Positions 1-10,909 of a stretch of 64,000 bases of DNA are shown here, in pieces. Both the position numbers and the translations under genes were made by a program. Position 1 is the stretch's first letter. Each line of letters starts with the position of its first letter. The stretch is from contig JAKSZT010053769.1 of NCBI GenBank assembly GCA_026826555.1, positions 6,695,193 through 6,759,192 on the forward strand, written 5' to 3'. The notes beneath the pieces were generated by a model that saw only the letters and a program-made list of their open reading frames with translations, did not search any database and was not told where the DNA came from. Origin of the DNA: Tolypeutes matacus. Lineage: Eukaryota; Chordata; Mammalia; Cingulata; Chlamyphoridae.

Positions 1-1180
1 ATCACTATTTGCAGAATATAGGAATTTCTTTTATTTACCTCATAATTATATTAATTAAGTTGCGAAAATTTCCTATTTTCATTACATGCTATGAATAGAA
101 TAGGTTAATCCTTACTTAACCCATGCCGTATGAAATTAAGCTAATATGATATTTGATCTTAATCTTGTTTTCTTGTCTCAGAAGTATTATTTTCCCTTAT
201 TTTTCAGCATATGGCAACCATGATTCTGTGATTATTGTTATCTTCTTTCATTGCACCATCTCCACTCTCACCCTGAATTTCATAAAAGAGTAAAGGTGAT
301 GATGCCCCATAAAAAATTAAGTAAGAATGGTAAGTTTTTGTTTTTGTTTTTCATTGACCTTGTTAAGTAGCATTTAGTAGGTCTTTAGTGCTGCAATGTT
401 ATATTACTTCTATAAGGAAGAGACTATGATGTCTTCTCAATCCTATTCCAAATCATAACATTGTATATGCTAGTTTGGGTTGCTTCATCTTAAATGCAAC
501 TAAAGCACTTTGAAATATATTTGTCACTAATCTCTCTACTCATGCAGCATTACTTCAGTTATTTCCCATCCTCTTGTAACTCTCTTTTGTGTTTGATTGT
601 ACAAGAGTTTGTTTTTTTCTGAAAATTTAGAAAGTTTACTGTTCATACTTGCTGTCTCTCCAAGTATTTATAAACATGTATAAGTCACTTAACTCCTCTC
701 ATCTCAGTTATATCCTCTATAAGAGAGTTGGTAGGACTAGATAATGCCTAAGATCCCAAGTAGCCTGGCAAGTCTGTGGTATTCTTAATATTGTAGTGGG
801 AAGTTCTCTGAAAAGTTATTATTTCTGTTTCTACCAGATAAATGTCTATTTATTTTGACCTTTTGTTTTCCCCTTTAAAAACAATTTCATATATGTGACA
901 AAACAGTTTCTTATAAATAGTCTTTGTATTGGAATCTTTTCTAAGAGCTTTTTATACACACATAATAGATTAATTAAGTATAATTTCTACTGAACAGAAT
1001 TTATGTTTCTTTTCTTTTACCTTATAGAGTATGTTTAAGTTACTTGAGTTGCAATTCATCATAGTAAATAGGTAGAAAGGAATATGCTTTCTGTCTTAGA
1101 ACATAGCTATGCCTTTTTTTTTTTTTTAATGTGGGAAGATTATATCTGTCATCCAAATGGGTTATAGGGTTATTCAACAT
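1..1180. other. AT-rich non-coding sequence, no gene seen
   Basis: No open frame of credible length or recognisable protein similarity occurs on either strand. A 14-base T run lies at 1114-1127. Nothing matches a repeat family I can name with confidence, so this is probably unique or very old, decayed sequence. Confidence 0.6.
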
Positions 1181-1214
1181 CAACTCGTTGAGTTCCTGAA
1201 AAATAATATCCAGG

Positions 1215-1300
1215 TCCTTTTCTTTGTTATTATACCCAGTATCTAGGATATTGTCAGCACATAAGAGGTGCCCACTGATGTTGATGGAATTGAATTAGAT
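1215..1300 (+). repeat. L2 LINE 3'-end relic
   Basis: The order of short motifs (a 'cccagtatctagga' block, a 'cagcacataagaggtgcc' block, then a degenerate 'gatgttgatggaattgaat' end) follows the 3' terminus of L2, which normally ends in a tract resembling AATAAATGTTTGTTGAATGAATG. The copy is short and heavily diverged, as expected for an element fixed before the placental radiation. Confidence 0.5.
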
Positions 1301-2555
1301 TATTTATGTGCTAACTGTTCCACTACCTGTTTTCTGCATGTATGTGTGTGTGTGTGATGTATGTATATAAAATATACAATTTAGCATACAGAGAGAAAAA
1401 AAAATTGGCATTGAGAGTTGAAATGTTGAGTTGTGCATTAGTAGCTGTGAAATCTCAGATATTTCTCCCCATGGGACAAGACTCTTCATCCATCAAAAAA
1501 GGGTATTGAACTATATCTAAGGTCCCTTTTCTATCTAAATTTCTATAGTTCTAGAAATCTTTTCAAGTTATTTAGTCTATTACATTTCCAAAATGTAATT
1601 GAAAATGGAACTTTTATTTTTCTTGCAATATCTGATAACCTGATGTTGACCCTGAGAAACAAGTGTTTGAGAACCACACATAGGGAGGGATTGGGGCATA
1701 TGGGAATCCCCAGTATTTTTTATATAACATTTAAGTAATCTACAGTTTCTTTAAAATAAATAATTTTTTTTTTAAAAAGAGTCAGTTTTTCCCTCCTCAG
1801 AGACAATGAAGATTCCTGGCCTGGAAAGCAAGGGGATTTGATCCACAATGTAGGGGCCCTGCTTCCTCATTGAGGGCTATCAGGAGGTAGAAACTCCTGA
1901 AGCATTTGAGGGTTTGAAAGCAGAAGGAAATTTTGTGTCAATTTCAGGGTGAAGCTGGAGAATTAACAAACCTGTAGTGAGCCCCACAAAGAGCATGGAG
2001 TGGGAGTGGTAAGTAAATGTGGTTGTGTGTGTACTTCTAGGCATATGGTCTTGAAATAACCTCAATTTCTCTGTATCCAGTATGGCAAGGCGAACAGCAA
2101 AACACTTAATTTGCCCAAGGGTGATTCAGGAGTATCTGATGGAAACCACAATGCAGAGAAAGCCTGTGATAGATACATTAAATTTAAGACCATATAAGGA
2201 AAAATACAACTCAGGAGGTAGACAGAAGACATCTAATTCACGGACCCAACCTGATGGCTGCTACATCATCTTCTGTGTGTTACCACAAAGTTTCTTCATA
2301 TCCAGCTATTTACAAGTTTCTGGTACTTAGAAACACTTTGAGAAAGGTGGCAAGGGAGACAGAAGAACTTGGTATTACTGAGATTATATAGAATTGAACA
2401 AAATACATTTGAAGGTAGAATTGGGCTTAAAATAGATCTTAAAATTATAAACAAATAAAATAATTTCATTTCTTGCACATCAGAATTGTGGATTGAAATT
2501 ATGTCCTCAATATTAATTTTAGTAAATATTCAATTTAACCTAACAAATATATATT
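1301..2555. other. Non-coding stretch with a short TG-rich tract
   Basis: A short TG-rich tract lies near 1338-1367. The remainder is AT-rich. The short open frames at 1880-2065 (minus) and 2082-2330 (plus) have no recognisable domain and normal composition for chance frames. No repeat family is recognised. Confidence 0.5.
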
Positions 2556-2577
2556 TGCCTATATATATATATAGGCA
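2556..2577. repeat. Perfect 22-bp palindrome with TA core
   Basis: TGCCT, then alternating AT, then AGGCA forms a perfect inverted repeat with no spacer. It would be able to extrude as a hairpin or cruciform. It probably arose by TA-dinucleotide slippage, but the matching non-TA arms make it slightly more than a simple microsatellite. Confidence 0.85.
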
Positions 2578-3000
2578 GCCTTTGAACTGTGCAATTTGAT
2601 TAATCACAAGTTGAAAAGTATCCTTTCTTTTTAAAAAGCAATCATTCTCTAGTTCCCAGATAAATGTAAAGGAGTGTTTTATAACTTTTAATCAAAACTA
2701 ATCAATTCAGTTTCCAAAATATTGAATGAATTTATATTTTTCTTGAAATTACAGTATGCCATTTTTCCCTCAAACACCTTCAGAAACGTCTATGTCCCTT
2801 TTTATAATTTTAGAGTAACATTATTTGTGAATTATCTGGTAGATAGCTACCATAAACTACAGAGAAATGGTGTATTGTATAAAATGTGATATGTTGCATT
2901 ATATGTAATATGCTTTAATATTAGATATACCTACATAATTTTCGTTCTACTGTGATCAATCTTTTTTTTTTACTTTAGGAAGCTGTCTGTTTGATTCATT
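2578..3000. other. AT-rich non-coding sequence
   Basis: No gene or identifiable repeat is seen. A nine-base T run occurs near 2963. Confidence 0.5.
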
Positions 3001-3970
3001 TTTCTTTAGTCTGCTAAACAGTCCATCCACTGTGCCTCAGCTATCATCACTGGAGATTTCATAAAACCCATTAGTGAGTGTTCTAGCATTCTTCTCTCAC
3101 AGTTTCTCAACTGCCAAAACCTACCATCTTCACTCCACTTCGGCTATCCTCAAGCATAGAAAAACTTTGGACAGATCTATTTGCCCCACCAGTAGGCCCA
3201 CTGACATGCTATGCTGCCACTGACCCTTCCTCCAGCCTGTACCTAGGCTTGCTTCTCACTGGCCAGTACTTTAGCTCACTGGCTGGGTGAGTGCTGGCTT
3301 ATCCTCCACATTCCATATATGTGTTTGGTGTCCTTAGTTTGGGCTACCGTTTGGCACCCCACTTGCAGTTTATTAAACTTCTCTCTACTCCCTTGAAGTT
3401 AAGCTCTCCCTGAAGCCTCAGGTGAGAAGAAACTCTTTATCAACTCTAAACCCAAGGGAACCCTTCCCACTGAACTTACTCTCTGACCCCTCCAGCAAGG
3501 GAGGGTCCAGTGAAAATGCAAAACTTTTGGATCCACAGTTTGCACTCTAAATCATTCTCTCTAATCAGTGTCCTGCCTTCCACATTTGGACACTCCGACT
3601 ATGGATCTTACAAGGCTTCATTCAGCTGACTCCACATTCTCCTGGTCTGTCTCCGTGTATTTGTTGAAACCAAATGATCAGCTATTTTCACAGAGCTCTC
3701 ACCAGTACTGGGGACTCCTTCACACCCAGTTCTGGGGTATCAAGCATTAATAGGAGTCACCCATGGGATCCTGCAGAATACTGATGCTCTCTAGCATGGC
3801 CCCTATTCCACGCCACCTCAAGATATTTGTGTAACTTCTCCAAACATAAAAAAACCTTTGACTCAGAAGGAGATGTATCTCTTTGTCAAGATTAACCTTT
3901 AACCTGTGGTCCAGATTCAATTCATCTCTCTTATGGCATGTCCTTGCTTTTGCTTTCATCCTAAATATCT
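3000..3970. other. Unidentified pyrimidine-rich block, possible unclassified repeat
   Basis: This block is noticeably richer in C and T than its flanks, with many CCT and TCC runs and sentence-like unique sequence. It has no long open frame: the longest are 60-70 codons and match nothing I know. It could be an old LTR, a processed-pseudogene remnant or unique DNA. I see no clear TG...CA ends, target-site duplication or poly-A tail that would decide. Confidence 0.35.
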
Positions 3971-4404
3971 CCTTTTGGTTTCATATCATTTATTCCCCCA
4001 AATAAACCGATAAATAAAAAAATACACTAAAACTCCCTTAACCTTAGCCATGTATGTTACTATTTTTTTCTTACTTCTTTGCTTCATGGCATGACGTAAG
4101 ATAAGAACACATTAAATGGCGATAATTGCTGCCATGTGACCTTACCACTCACTTTGTACTTTTACAAACTCATAATGTGGCTTCTTTCCTCAAACCCTCT
4201 ACTGAAGCTGAAATATTAAAGGTGAATGATGACTGTATTAAATAACTCTCACAGCATTCCAGTCTTATTCCTTATCTTTTCCATGCCTTTATAGCCATTG
4301 TCACTCCCTTGTTTTCTACTACTCGGTATTCTTTCATTTATAAACTCATTGTTCCTTTCTCTTTCTCTAAGTGAGGCAAGTGAGGATGAGGAGGATCCTA
4401 ATTG

Positions 4405-4600
4405 TTTTTGGTAGTTAGTTGTGTGCAAGGCACTGTTATGTGCTTTTAGACCTCTTATCTCCAATTCTTCAGAACAATCCTATGTGGAAGGTATTTTTCC
4501 ACTAAAGAAGTTCTAGGAATTTTTTAAGTCACAAAGACCTTGGTGGAACTCAAACTGAACCCATGTCCCGTACTTATTCTACCATACTGTGTAACCTCAT
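4405..4600 (-). repeat. MIR SINE relic, antisense
   Basis: Read on the plus strand it follows the reverse complement of MIR: a 'gtgcaaggcactgttatgtgctttta' block split across 4421-4447, then 'cagaacaatcctatgtggaaggta', a degenerate 'gaggaaactgaggc' core and a final 'aactcaaactgaacccatg'. Divergence is high. Confidence 0.7.
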
Positions 4601-4719
4601 ATGCCTTTTCCTATATCACCGACAAAATATAGGCATCTTCTAAAGTGCTAGCCTCTGCCCTTTCTGATTTTGTTTATGATGTGTGCCTCATATCTTAGAC
4701 TTACATAAAAACCCTTCCT

Positions 4720-4795
4720 CTCTCCTTCTATCTCTCTCTCCCTCCTTCCTTCCTTCATCCCTCTCTCTCTTCCTCCTTCTTTCCCTTTTATCCAC
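4720..4795. repeat. CT-rich low-complexity tract
   Basis: A nearly pure pyrimidine run made of TC, CTT and CCTT units with rare interruptions. It is the purine/pyrimidine-asymmetric kind of tract that can form triplex DNA, but no functional claim follows from sequence alone. Confidence 0.9.
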
Positions 4796-4804
4796 TTTTG
4801 TTTT

Positions 4805-4995
4805 AAACATTTATTGAGCACTCGCTATATACTAGTTACCATGGTAGATACTTTACATGCATTGTCTATTTCTTATAGCATTCTTATTATTAGCTCAGTC
4901 TTAAACAGGAGGAAACAGAGGCCTAGAGATACTACACAACTTGATGAAGGTCAAACATTTAACAAGTGCAGAACCAGACTCAGAACCCACTTTCC
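4805..4995 (-). repeat. MIR SINE, antisense
   Basis: A well-ordered reverse-complement MIR: 'atttattgagcactcgctat', 'ttacatgcattgtctatttc', 'acaggaggaaacagaggc', 'tgaaggtcaaacatttaaca' and a final 'ccagactcagaaccca'. It lies directly before an L2 piece of opposite orientation. Confidence 0.8.
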
Positions 4996-5014
4996 TCCAA
5001 AACCCTTGTTCACT

Positions 5015-5335
5015 TCCTCATGGTGTTGAGGGATTCCTTGCCTTTTCTGAACATGCTCACTGCTTTCCCACTTCTTGCCCTTGCTTATTCTGCTCCCTCC
5101 TGTTCTGTCAGAACTGTACCCATTCCTCAAGGTCTGTATGATCTCCAGGTAGACGTTTACTGAAGCTCCTTGATTAAATGTGATCTTTCCACATTCCCAC
5201 CCTCATAGCAATTTCTATCCCATGTATTCAGTTATTTGTGTACATATTTATACTTTTTACTGCAATATGATATGCTCCTTGAGGGAGGAGCTGATTTCAC
5301 ACACAGTGGATTCCAAGCTGGTAATGCAATGTCTT
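5015..5335 (+). repeat. L2 LINE 3' region relic
   Basis: The sequence follows the 3' part of L2 in sense: a pyrimidine-rich start, 'acccattcctcaaggtctgt', 'gatctttccacattcccacc', then 'tatgctccttgagggaggag'. The same order occurs in remembered L2 consensus sequence, where the last block corresponds to 'aagctccatgagggcagggat'. It is heavily decayed. Confidence 0.6.
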
Positions 5336-6685
5336 CTTAAAAAACAAATATGGAAGTCTAATGTTTAAAATGTAGGATTACTAAAATAGTCATGAAAAGC
5401 AGTTTTCCCCATAACCTAGAGATTAATGAAATACAGTCAGATCACATTAATATTTATTTTTATCATGGCTTTGCAGTTTGCTAAAAAAAATTTTCCCCCT
5501 TGCTCAAATGATGATTTCTTATCTACAGGACTGAAACTATACGAAAACCTCACATTGCTAATGTATGCAGTGTGTTGATTGGCACAAATGGCAGGGACCT
5601 CATTATATGTGATGGTATTTTAATGTCTCTTTAATTTTTCTGGTAATTACCCCCAAAGCCAATGAAAGGATTCAAAGTCTCTTGTCAAACTCCCCTAATG
5701 TAATCATCCAAGACAAATAAAAAGATCTGATCAAACAAGATTGTTTTATATTTCCTGTTTGTTTTATTTCTGGATTCTCCAGTTCCCAGTTTGGGAGGTC
5801 AGTCTTAAACATTTACATGGATGTATTTCCCACCCAGAGCCATCAGAGATTGGTGTGAGACGGATTATAGTGTGCATATAAAGGAATTGTGTTTCGCTTT
5901 TCTTTTTTTTATTCTCCAGCTGTTGTTCCTTAAATAAAACTTTAAAAATAACTTTTATAGGGTGGTTAATACATTCCTACCCTGTGGGGACAGGCTACAT
6001 TCCCAGCTGCCCAAGACTTTAGGCAGGCTCTAATAATTTGGGTAAAGAAACATTCTCTTTGTATCTTGAATCTTGAAGAATTGTCACGGGAACAGGGCAA
6101 GAAGAAGGGAAGGATGGTCACTAGTGAAGCTGTATTCTGCACACACTTCCCTAGACATACAATAGAATGTAGGGGCAGCCTGACTTTTATGGCAGAAGAG
6201 GAAAGTCACGGGTCTTAAATTCAGAAAGCCCTATACCTTTGTCAGGTCATTCCTTTTATCGTTATTGACCTAACCATTATTGCATTGAACCTGGATATTG
6301 GAAAACGGTGGGACTCCATGAGAATTCCATGTGGGTTTAAGGTTCTCAGTTTTCTTAGAGGAGCAGGCTGGGCAGAGGTATGTTAGGAGGCCCCAAAATC
6401 CATAAGAGTAACTTCTCTCTGGGCACACAGGTGAAGCAGCACTACGCACTGTCACCCCAGGTTGGCATGGCCATATTGTCAACTCTATGAAGCCATTTTT
6501 CGGCCATTTGTACTGCATTGTCTTGTTCTGAGAAAGAGATTTGGCTTTCATGGAAAAATCCAAATAGAAAAGTGGAAAGAATTCTTTGGTATCATTACCT
6601 ACCTCTCCCCAAACCTCTGTGTATATATACCATACTCATTTTACTGATGAAGTAACAGGCTGATATAAGAAAAAAGTGGCAGGTA
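5336..6685. other. Non-coding stretch, mostly unique sequence
   Basis: No gene is recognised. The 97-codon minus-strand frame at 6270-6563 has no family signature and lies in otherwise unremarkable sequence. The section 5500-5960 has the smooth, repeat-free look of unique DNA. Confidence 0.5.
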
Positions 6686-6689
6686 ATTT

Positions 6690-6850
6690 CCATTTGTTCC
6701 ATGTCTTCTATGTGCTAGGAACTAATAGGTGTTCAATATTGCCTCACATTGGTGAGGCTTACCTCACATAAGATTAAATAGTCAGGAATTATTACCACCA
6801 TTTATAGACTTAAAAGGTAAAATCCAAAGGAAGGCATAAAATTGAGGGAT
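6690..6850 (-). repeat. MIR SINE relic, antisense
   Basis: Reverse-complement MIR landmarks are present in order: 'tctatgtgctaggaactaa', 'agattaaatagtcaggaatt', 'attattaccaccatttatag'. Strongly diverged. Confidence 0.6.
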
Positions 6851-6954
6851 TACTGAGTAAGTATTAGTTATTAATGTTTGAGCCTTTAATGTGCTGTGGG
6901 GGAGAGTGAACAGGATTGCGCTGGCATATGTATTTCAAGATGTTACTTGATGCT

Positions 6955-7140
6955 ATATTTCATAGCACTTCATAATGTTAAAAGTGCTTTTACTTGTACT
7001 ATTTGGTTTTCATAATAATCATGAGTTGTGCAGAGCAGACATTATTATTCTCATTTTACTGATGTAGATGCTAAAGTTCAAAGAATTCAGATGATGTTAA
7101 ATTTATAGGGGCAACTAGCACTCAGATCTTTCATTGCTGC
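6955..7140 (-). repeat. MIR-like SINE relic, antisense
   Basis: 'gcacttcataatgttaaaag', 'ttcataataatcatgagttg' and 'tattattctcattttactga' follow the middle of reverse-complement MIR. The end carries a degenerate 'agcactcagatc'. It is a second copy about 100 bases after the previous one. Confidence 0.6.
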
Positions 7141-7194
7141 AGGTTGTCTAAGCACGGTAGGTATTGGGCACCTTAATAATTTTGTAACACTTTA

Positions 7195-7550
7195 ACAGAG
7201 TTTTTACCTGGTAAATACTAATATATGCCCCTATAAAAAATCCCTTGAATTCCACCACCCAAGATTGTCATTGTGATCTATTCCTCTCAGTTTTTTCCTA
7301 TGCAAATACAAATATGTAAAAAACTGGGATTATACCCTGTATGTAGGTTTTTATACTACATTTTTGCATATTATTATGGTCTTCCCCATTTTTTTGACAA
7401 TGGTTTAACAAAATTTTAAAATAAAATTTATAAAAATGCATCTCTGAGAATCATTTTCTCAGTCTGAATTGGGTTCCTTTTACATCCCCGATGACAATAC
7501 AAAATTCAGCCCCCCCGACACAAATACACTCAAACAAATATATGTAATAG
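7195..7550 (-). repeat. Old L1 (L1ME-like) fragment, antisense, left part
   Basis: The plus strand reads like the reverse complement of the 3' part of an old mammalian L1: 'aaactgggattataccctgt', 'tacatttttgcatatt', then 'tggtttaaca'. It continues after the MLT1 LTR at 7969-8165, so the LTR inserted into it. Confidence 0.55.
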
Positions 7551-7968
7551 TGTTGTGGACTGAATTGTGCCCCCCCCAAAAGATCATGTTCAAGTTCTAA
7601 CCTGTGTCTTATGAATGTGATCCTATTTGGAAATAAGATATTTGAAGATGTTATTAGTTAATATGAAGCCAAACTCAATTAGGGTAGGCCCTGAAGAAAA
7701 AATAAGGTCTTTATAGGGAGAGGAAATCTGGATACATACAGATATAAAGAGAATACAGCCACGTGATGGAGGCAAAGATTGAATTATGCCACAAGCCAAG
7801 GACTGTTGACAAGCTGTCTTCAGAACCCTACAGTCTTCAGAGGGAACATGGTCCTGCTGAAACCTCTATTTGGACTTGAGCTCTAGAACTGTGAATTAAT
7901 ACATATCTGTTGTTTTAAGCCACCCAGTTGGTGGTGCTTTGTTACAGCAGCCCTAGGAAACTAATACA
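7551..7968 (+). mobile_element. MLT1-type MaLR solo LTR
   Basis: An ancient mammalian MaLR LTR, starting TG and ending CA. It runs through 'ggactgaattgtgccccccc', 'atgtgatcctatttggaaat', 'tttgaagatgttattagtta', 'agggtaggccctgaag', 'gccacgtgatggaggcaaag', 'gccacaagccaaggactgtt' and 'ttgttttaagccacccagtt'. This order is that of MLT1. The five bases either side are AATAG and AATGG, a target-site duplication with one mismatch. No internal retroviral sequence accompanies it, so it is a solo LTR. Confidence 0.9.
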
Positions 7969-8165
7969 AATGGTATGTAGTTTTATGATAACTGTATTCT
8001 AAAATATTTGCCCTACCATTGTTTTTATCTCTGGACTATAAGAAATACAACTGTTATTTTTCAAAAACTTACATGATAATCTTTGCTTTCTTTCTGATTG
8101 TTTTCTTAGATTAGGTTCCTAGAAGTTAAATTATTGGGTATGGTGGACAACTTTTATCTATATGT
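7969..8165 (-). repeat. Old L1 (L1ME-like) fragment, antisense, right part
   Basis: Continuation of the element interrupted by the MLT1 LTR. The plus-strand 'ttaggttcctagaagttaaa' followed by 'ttattgggtatg' corresponds to the common reverse-complement L1 motif 'aaattcctagaagtggaattgctgggtc'. Confidence 0.55.
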
Positions 8166-8865
8166 GCACAGTATCCATTTCCTTTTTTCCTGGAAGTAGC
8201 ATCTGAATTTTCCTTTGTGAAAGGAAATTCTTTCATCTCTTCAATTCAGGCATTGATTTAGGTATGAAAGAACCCATACCTTGCTCCCAACCAGAAAGCT
8301 GAACCTCTTCCCTGATTGTAGTGTTTCTTTCAGAGAGGATTATGTGACTGTTATGTCAATGGCTATGATGAGGCGTAATACAGACATTTTACAGAGAATA
8401 TTTGGAGAAGCAGAAATCCTCTTTCTATAAAATCCATAAAAGCCTGCCTGAAAAATAAAACTGTCACAGTAGGAAGAAGAACTGATGTGGAGAGAAAGAC
8501 CACTTCATAATCTCATGTTTGAGCACTGGGATCCAGCATGAGCACTGCTGGAACTTTTACCTCTGCAAGTCAATCCATTCCTTTTTCCCATTAGAGTATT
8601 TTGAATTGGGTTGCTGAATTTGGAAGCAGGAGTGCTGATTAGTACACTGCCTCAAAGTGTATGAGCAAGTTTGATTCTTTATACAGTTTTCAAAATTGAT
8701 TACCAGATACCATTCCCAGTTATGTAGTACGATTCTCTGTGTACCAATATGAGGCACAAATAATATGTATTTCATATGTGAAAACATTCCTTTAAATTCT
8801 TAGAGGTTTTCTTTTTAACGTGTTTAATGACCATTTATATTTCTTCTGTGATTTGTTTGTTCATT
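8166..8865. other. Non-coding stretch, no repeat recognised
   Basis: No gene or known repeat identified. The 76-codon minus-strand frame at 8557-8787 has no recognisable domain. Confidence 0.5.
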
Positions 8866-9026
8866 ATCTTTTTTTTGAGCTTTTAATTTTGAAATAATTT
8901 CAGACTTACAGGAAAGTTGTGAAAATAATACAAAAAATAATATGGAAAACTCCAATATATTCTCTACCAAGAAACCCAGATTTACCAACTATTAACAGTT
9001 TGCCACATTTGTTATATCTTTCTTTC
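8866..9026 (-). repeat. Old L1M 3'-UTR piece, antisense, left half of a split element
   Basis: 'ttttgaaataatttcagact', 'tacaggaaagttgtgaaaat' and 'cccagatttaccaactatta' follow a widespread old L1 3'-region sequence in antisense. The other half reappears at 14260-14465, starting near 'catttgagagtaagttgcat'. About 5.2 kb of later insertions lie between the halves. Confidence 0.65.
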
Positions 9027-9452
9027 TGTGGTGGTTTGGAGCTATGTGTACTCCAGAGAAATTCTTAAGCTTAATCCATTCCTGTGGATGTGAACCCATT
9101 GTTAGTAGGATTTTTTGATAAGGTTACTTCAATTAAGGTGTGGCCCACCTCAGTCAGGATGGGTCTTATTCCAATTACTGGAGTCCTTTATAAGCTGGAT
9201 GAAATTCAGAGAAAGAGTGAGTGAACAAGCTACAGGAAGCAAGAGGCTGAACATCAATGGGACCTGGAAGAAAAGGGAGAGACTAGGAGATGCTGCCATG
9301 TGTTGCTGTGTGAAAAGCTAAGGACCAACAAGCATTGCTGGCAGCCAACCCCAGGATGCCACAGTCTTTGGTTAGAAAGCACTGCCTTGATGATGCCTTG
9401 ATTTGGACTGTTTACTAACCTCCCAACTTTGCACAAATAAATCTCCATTGTT
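9027..9452 (+). mobile_element. MaLR-like LTR, left part, disrupted by L1
   Basis: The LTR starts TGTGGTGG and runs through 'aatccattcctgtggatgtg', 'aaggttacttcaattaaggt', 'gagtcctttataagctggat' and a polyadenylation-type AATAAA at 9436-9441. It closely parallels the LTR at 41902-42365. Its 3' end stops at 'ccattgtt' and resumes at 14221 with 'tctcattgtttaagccaa', because an L1 inserted here. An imperfect duplicated target of about 14 bases (9439-9452 and 14217-14230) supports this. Any open frames crossing it are chance. Confidence 0.8.
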
Positions 9453-10249
9453 GGAAGAAGACTGACTAGAAAGATATGGGACTCTCTTCTCTCCCAGAAA
9501 AATAACTAGAGGACAGGCAGAAATGGCCTGGAAACATTTTTTTCTAAGGTTTAGGACACCAGGGCAAGGCTGGACACTGCTCAGAAGAGAGAGGGAAAAA
9601 GGAAAAAAATCACGATGGCAAAACTGTGAGTTAAAAGCCGTGGCTGCTACTGCTGGCACCATCTGCCACACTATAGACACTGTTGAACTCTCAGGCCTCT
9701 GGGCCTGCAGTGGCTACAGACAAAGGGGGTCCCAGGGATCCACCTCCTCAGGAGAGGAGAGAGAGGGACACAGCCTAAGGCTGACTCAGCTTTTGACCCA
9801 GAAATTTGATCTGCTATGTCCCACAATCCCTTCCAGGCTGGATGGGGCTGTGCCATTATTTGCCCTGGGAGCAGGCTCAGGACTAAAGAGATCTAACCCT
9901 CTAAATCTCTGTCTCTACTCTACTGACCACTGGCTGAAAGTGAAATGTCAGAAAAAGTTACTCCGTGCAAATAGTAACCATAAAAGACCAGGGGTAGCAA
10001 TACTAATATCAGACAGAACAGACTTGAAATGCAAAAAAGTGATAAAAGATACAGAAGGCCATTATATATTAATAAAAGGGACAATCTACCAGGAATATGT
10101 AACAGCCACAAATATCTATGCACCTAGCCAGGATGCCCTGAAATATATGAGACAAACTCACAAAACTGAAGGGAGAAATAGACATCTCTACAATAGTTGT
10201 TGGAGACTTCAACACCCCACTCACATCATTAAATAGAAAAACTAGATAG
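9453..10249 (+). mobile_element. L1 element, 5' portion (5'-UTR-like plus endonuclease start)
   Basis: The first roughly 500 bases are GC-richer, non-coding, 5'-UTR-like sequence. From about 9955 it matches L1 ORF2 in the endonuclease domain; the translation includes 'RPGVAILISDRTDLKCKK', 'EGHYILIKGTIYQEYVTATN' and 'IYAPSQDA'. ORF1 and the first part of ORF2 are absent between the two parts. This is either an internal deletion or a junction of two L1 insertions. A 237-codon frame (9523-10236) runs across the junction but is not a gene. The element is cut by an LTR at 10255. Confidence 0.85.
9955..10249 (+). pseudogene. L1 ORF2 endonuclease fragment (broken)
   Basis: Encodes part of the apurinic/apyrimidinic-type endonuclease domain that nicks target DNA in L1 retrotransposition. 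The frame carrying 'GVAILIS' and 'NIYAP' shifts near 10150-10190. The catalytic GDFN tetrapeptide is still legible in another frame at 10202-10213. The amino end, including the first catalytic residues, is missing. Frameshift, truncation and the downstream LTR leave it dead. Confidence 0.85.
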
Positions 10250-10254
10250 AAGGT

Positions 10255-10904
10255 TGTATTAGTTATCCAAAGGGTGCTGATGCAAAATACCAGAAATCTG
10301 TTGGCTTTTATAAAGGGTATTTATTTGGGGTAGAAGCTTACAGTTACCAGGCCATAAAGCGTAAGTTACTTCCCTCACCAAAGTTGCCACATGTTGGAGC
10401 AAGATGGCTGCTGACATCTGCAAGGGTTCAGGCTTCCTCTTCCTCTTAAGGTTCCATGGTCCCAGCTTCTTCCACTATCAGCTGTGTAGGCTGGGATAAG
10501 TCTCATCTCTCTGCTGGGGCTCACTCCTCTCCGGGCTCAGCTGCTCTTTTCTCTCCATAAGGTCAGCTGTAGACTATCAGGTGAGTGGCTTGTCTCTCTT
10601 CTTGGGGTCTTTGCCATGTCTAATGGATAGAATATCTTTTCTCACATATCTGCTTCTCTGTGTGTTTACTTCCCAGGCTCCAGAACCAAAACTCCACTGT
10701 GTCCTCCTTCTTGGTGTCTTTACTTCCCCAGGTTCCACATCAAATCTCCAACTCCCTTCTCTGTGGTGCAGTTTCTCACATCCTACTGACATGACCCAAT
10801 GAAAGCCCTAATTATAATTTAATCATACCTAGAGGAACAAGCCAGTTTACAAACATAATCCAATATCTATTTTTGGAATTCATAAGCAATATCAAACTGC
10901 TACA
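10255..10904 (-). mobile_element. Young MaLR-like solo LTR, reverse orientation, inside L1
   Basis: Starts TGTATTAGT and ends GCTACA on the plus strand, the reverse complement of the TGTGGC...TAATACA family seen at 12740, 20881, 22359 and 26782. It is 650 bp, the long subtype. The reverse-strand polyadenylation signal shows as TTTATT at 10320-10325. Flanking five-mers AAGGT (10250-10254) and AAGAT (10905-10909) are a target-site duplication with one mismatch. The L1 reading resumes after it. It holds short chance open frames on both strands. Confidence 0.9.
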
Positions 10905-10909
10905 AAGAT

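Noticed and set aside
6270..6563. 97-codon minus-strand open frame as a small gene
   Set aside because: No domain or conserved motif seen, and a chance frame of this length is expected in 64 kb.
9523..10236. 237-codon open frame on the plus strand
   Set aside because: It joins L1 5'-UTR-like sequence to the endonuclease part of ORF2. Its amino half resembles no protein, and its carboxy half leaves the ORF2 frame before the end. It is an L1 remnant, not a gene.
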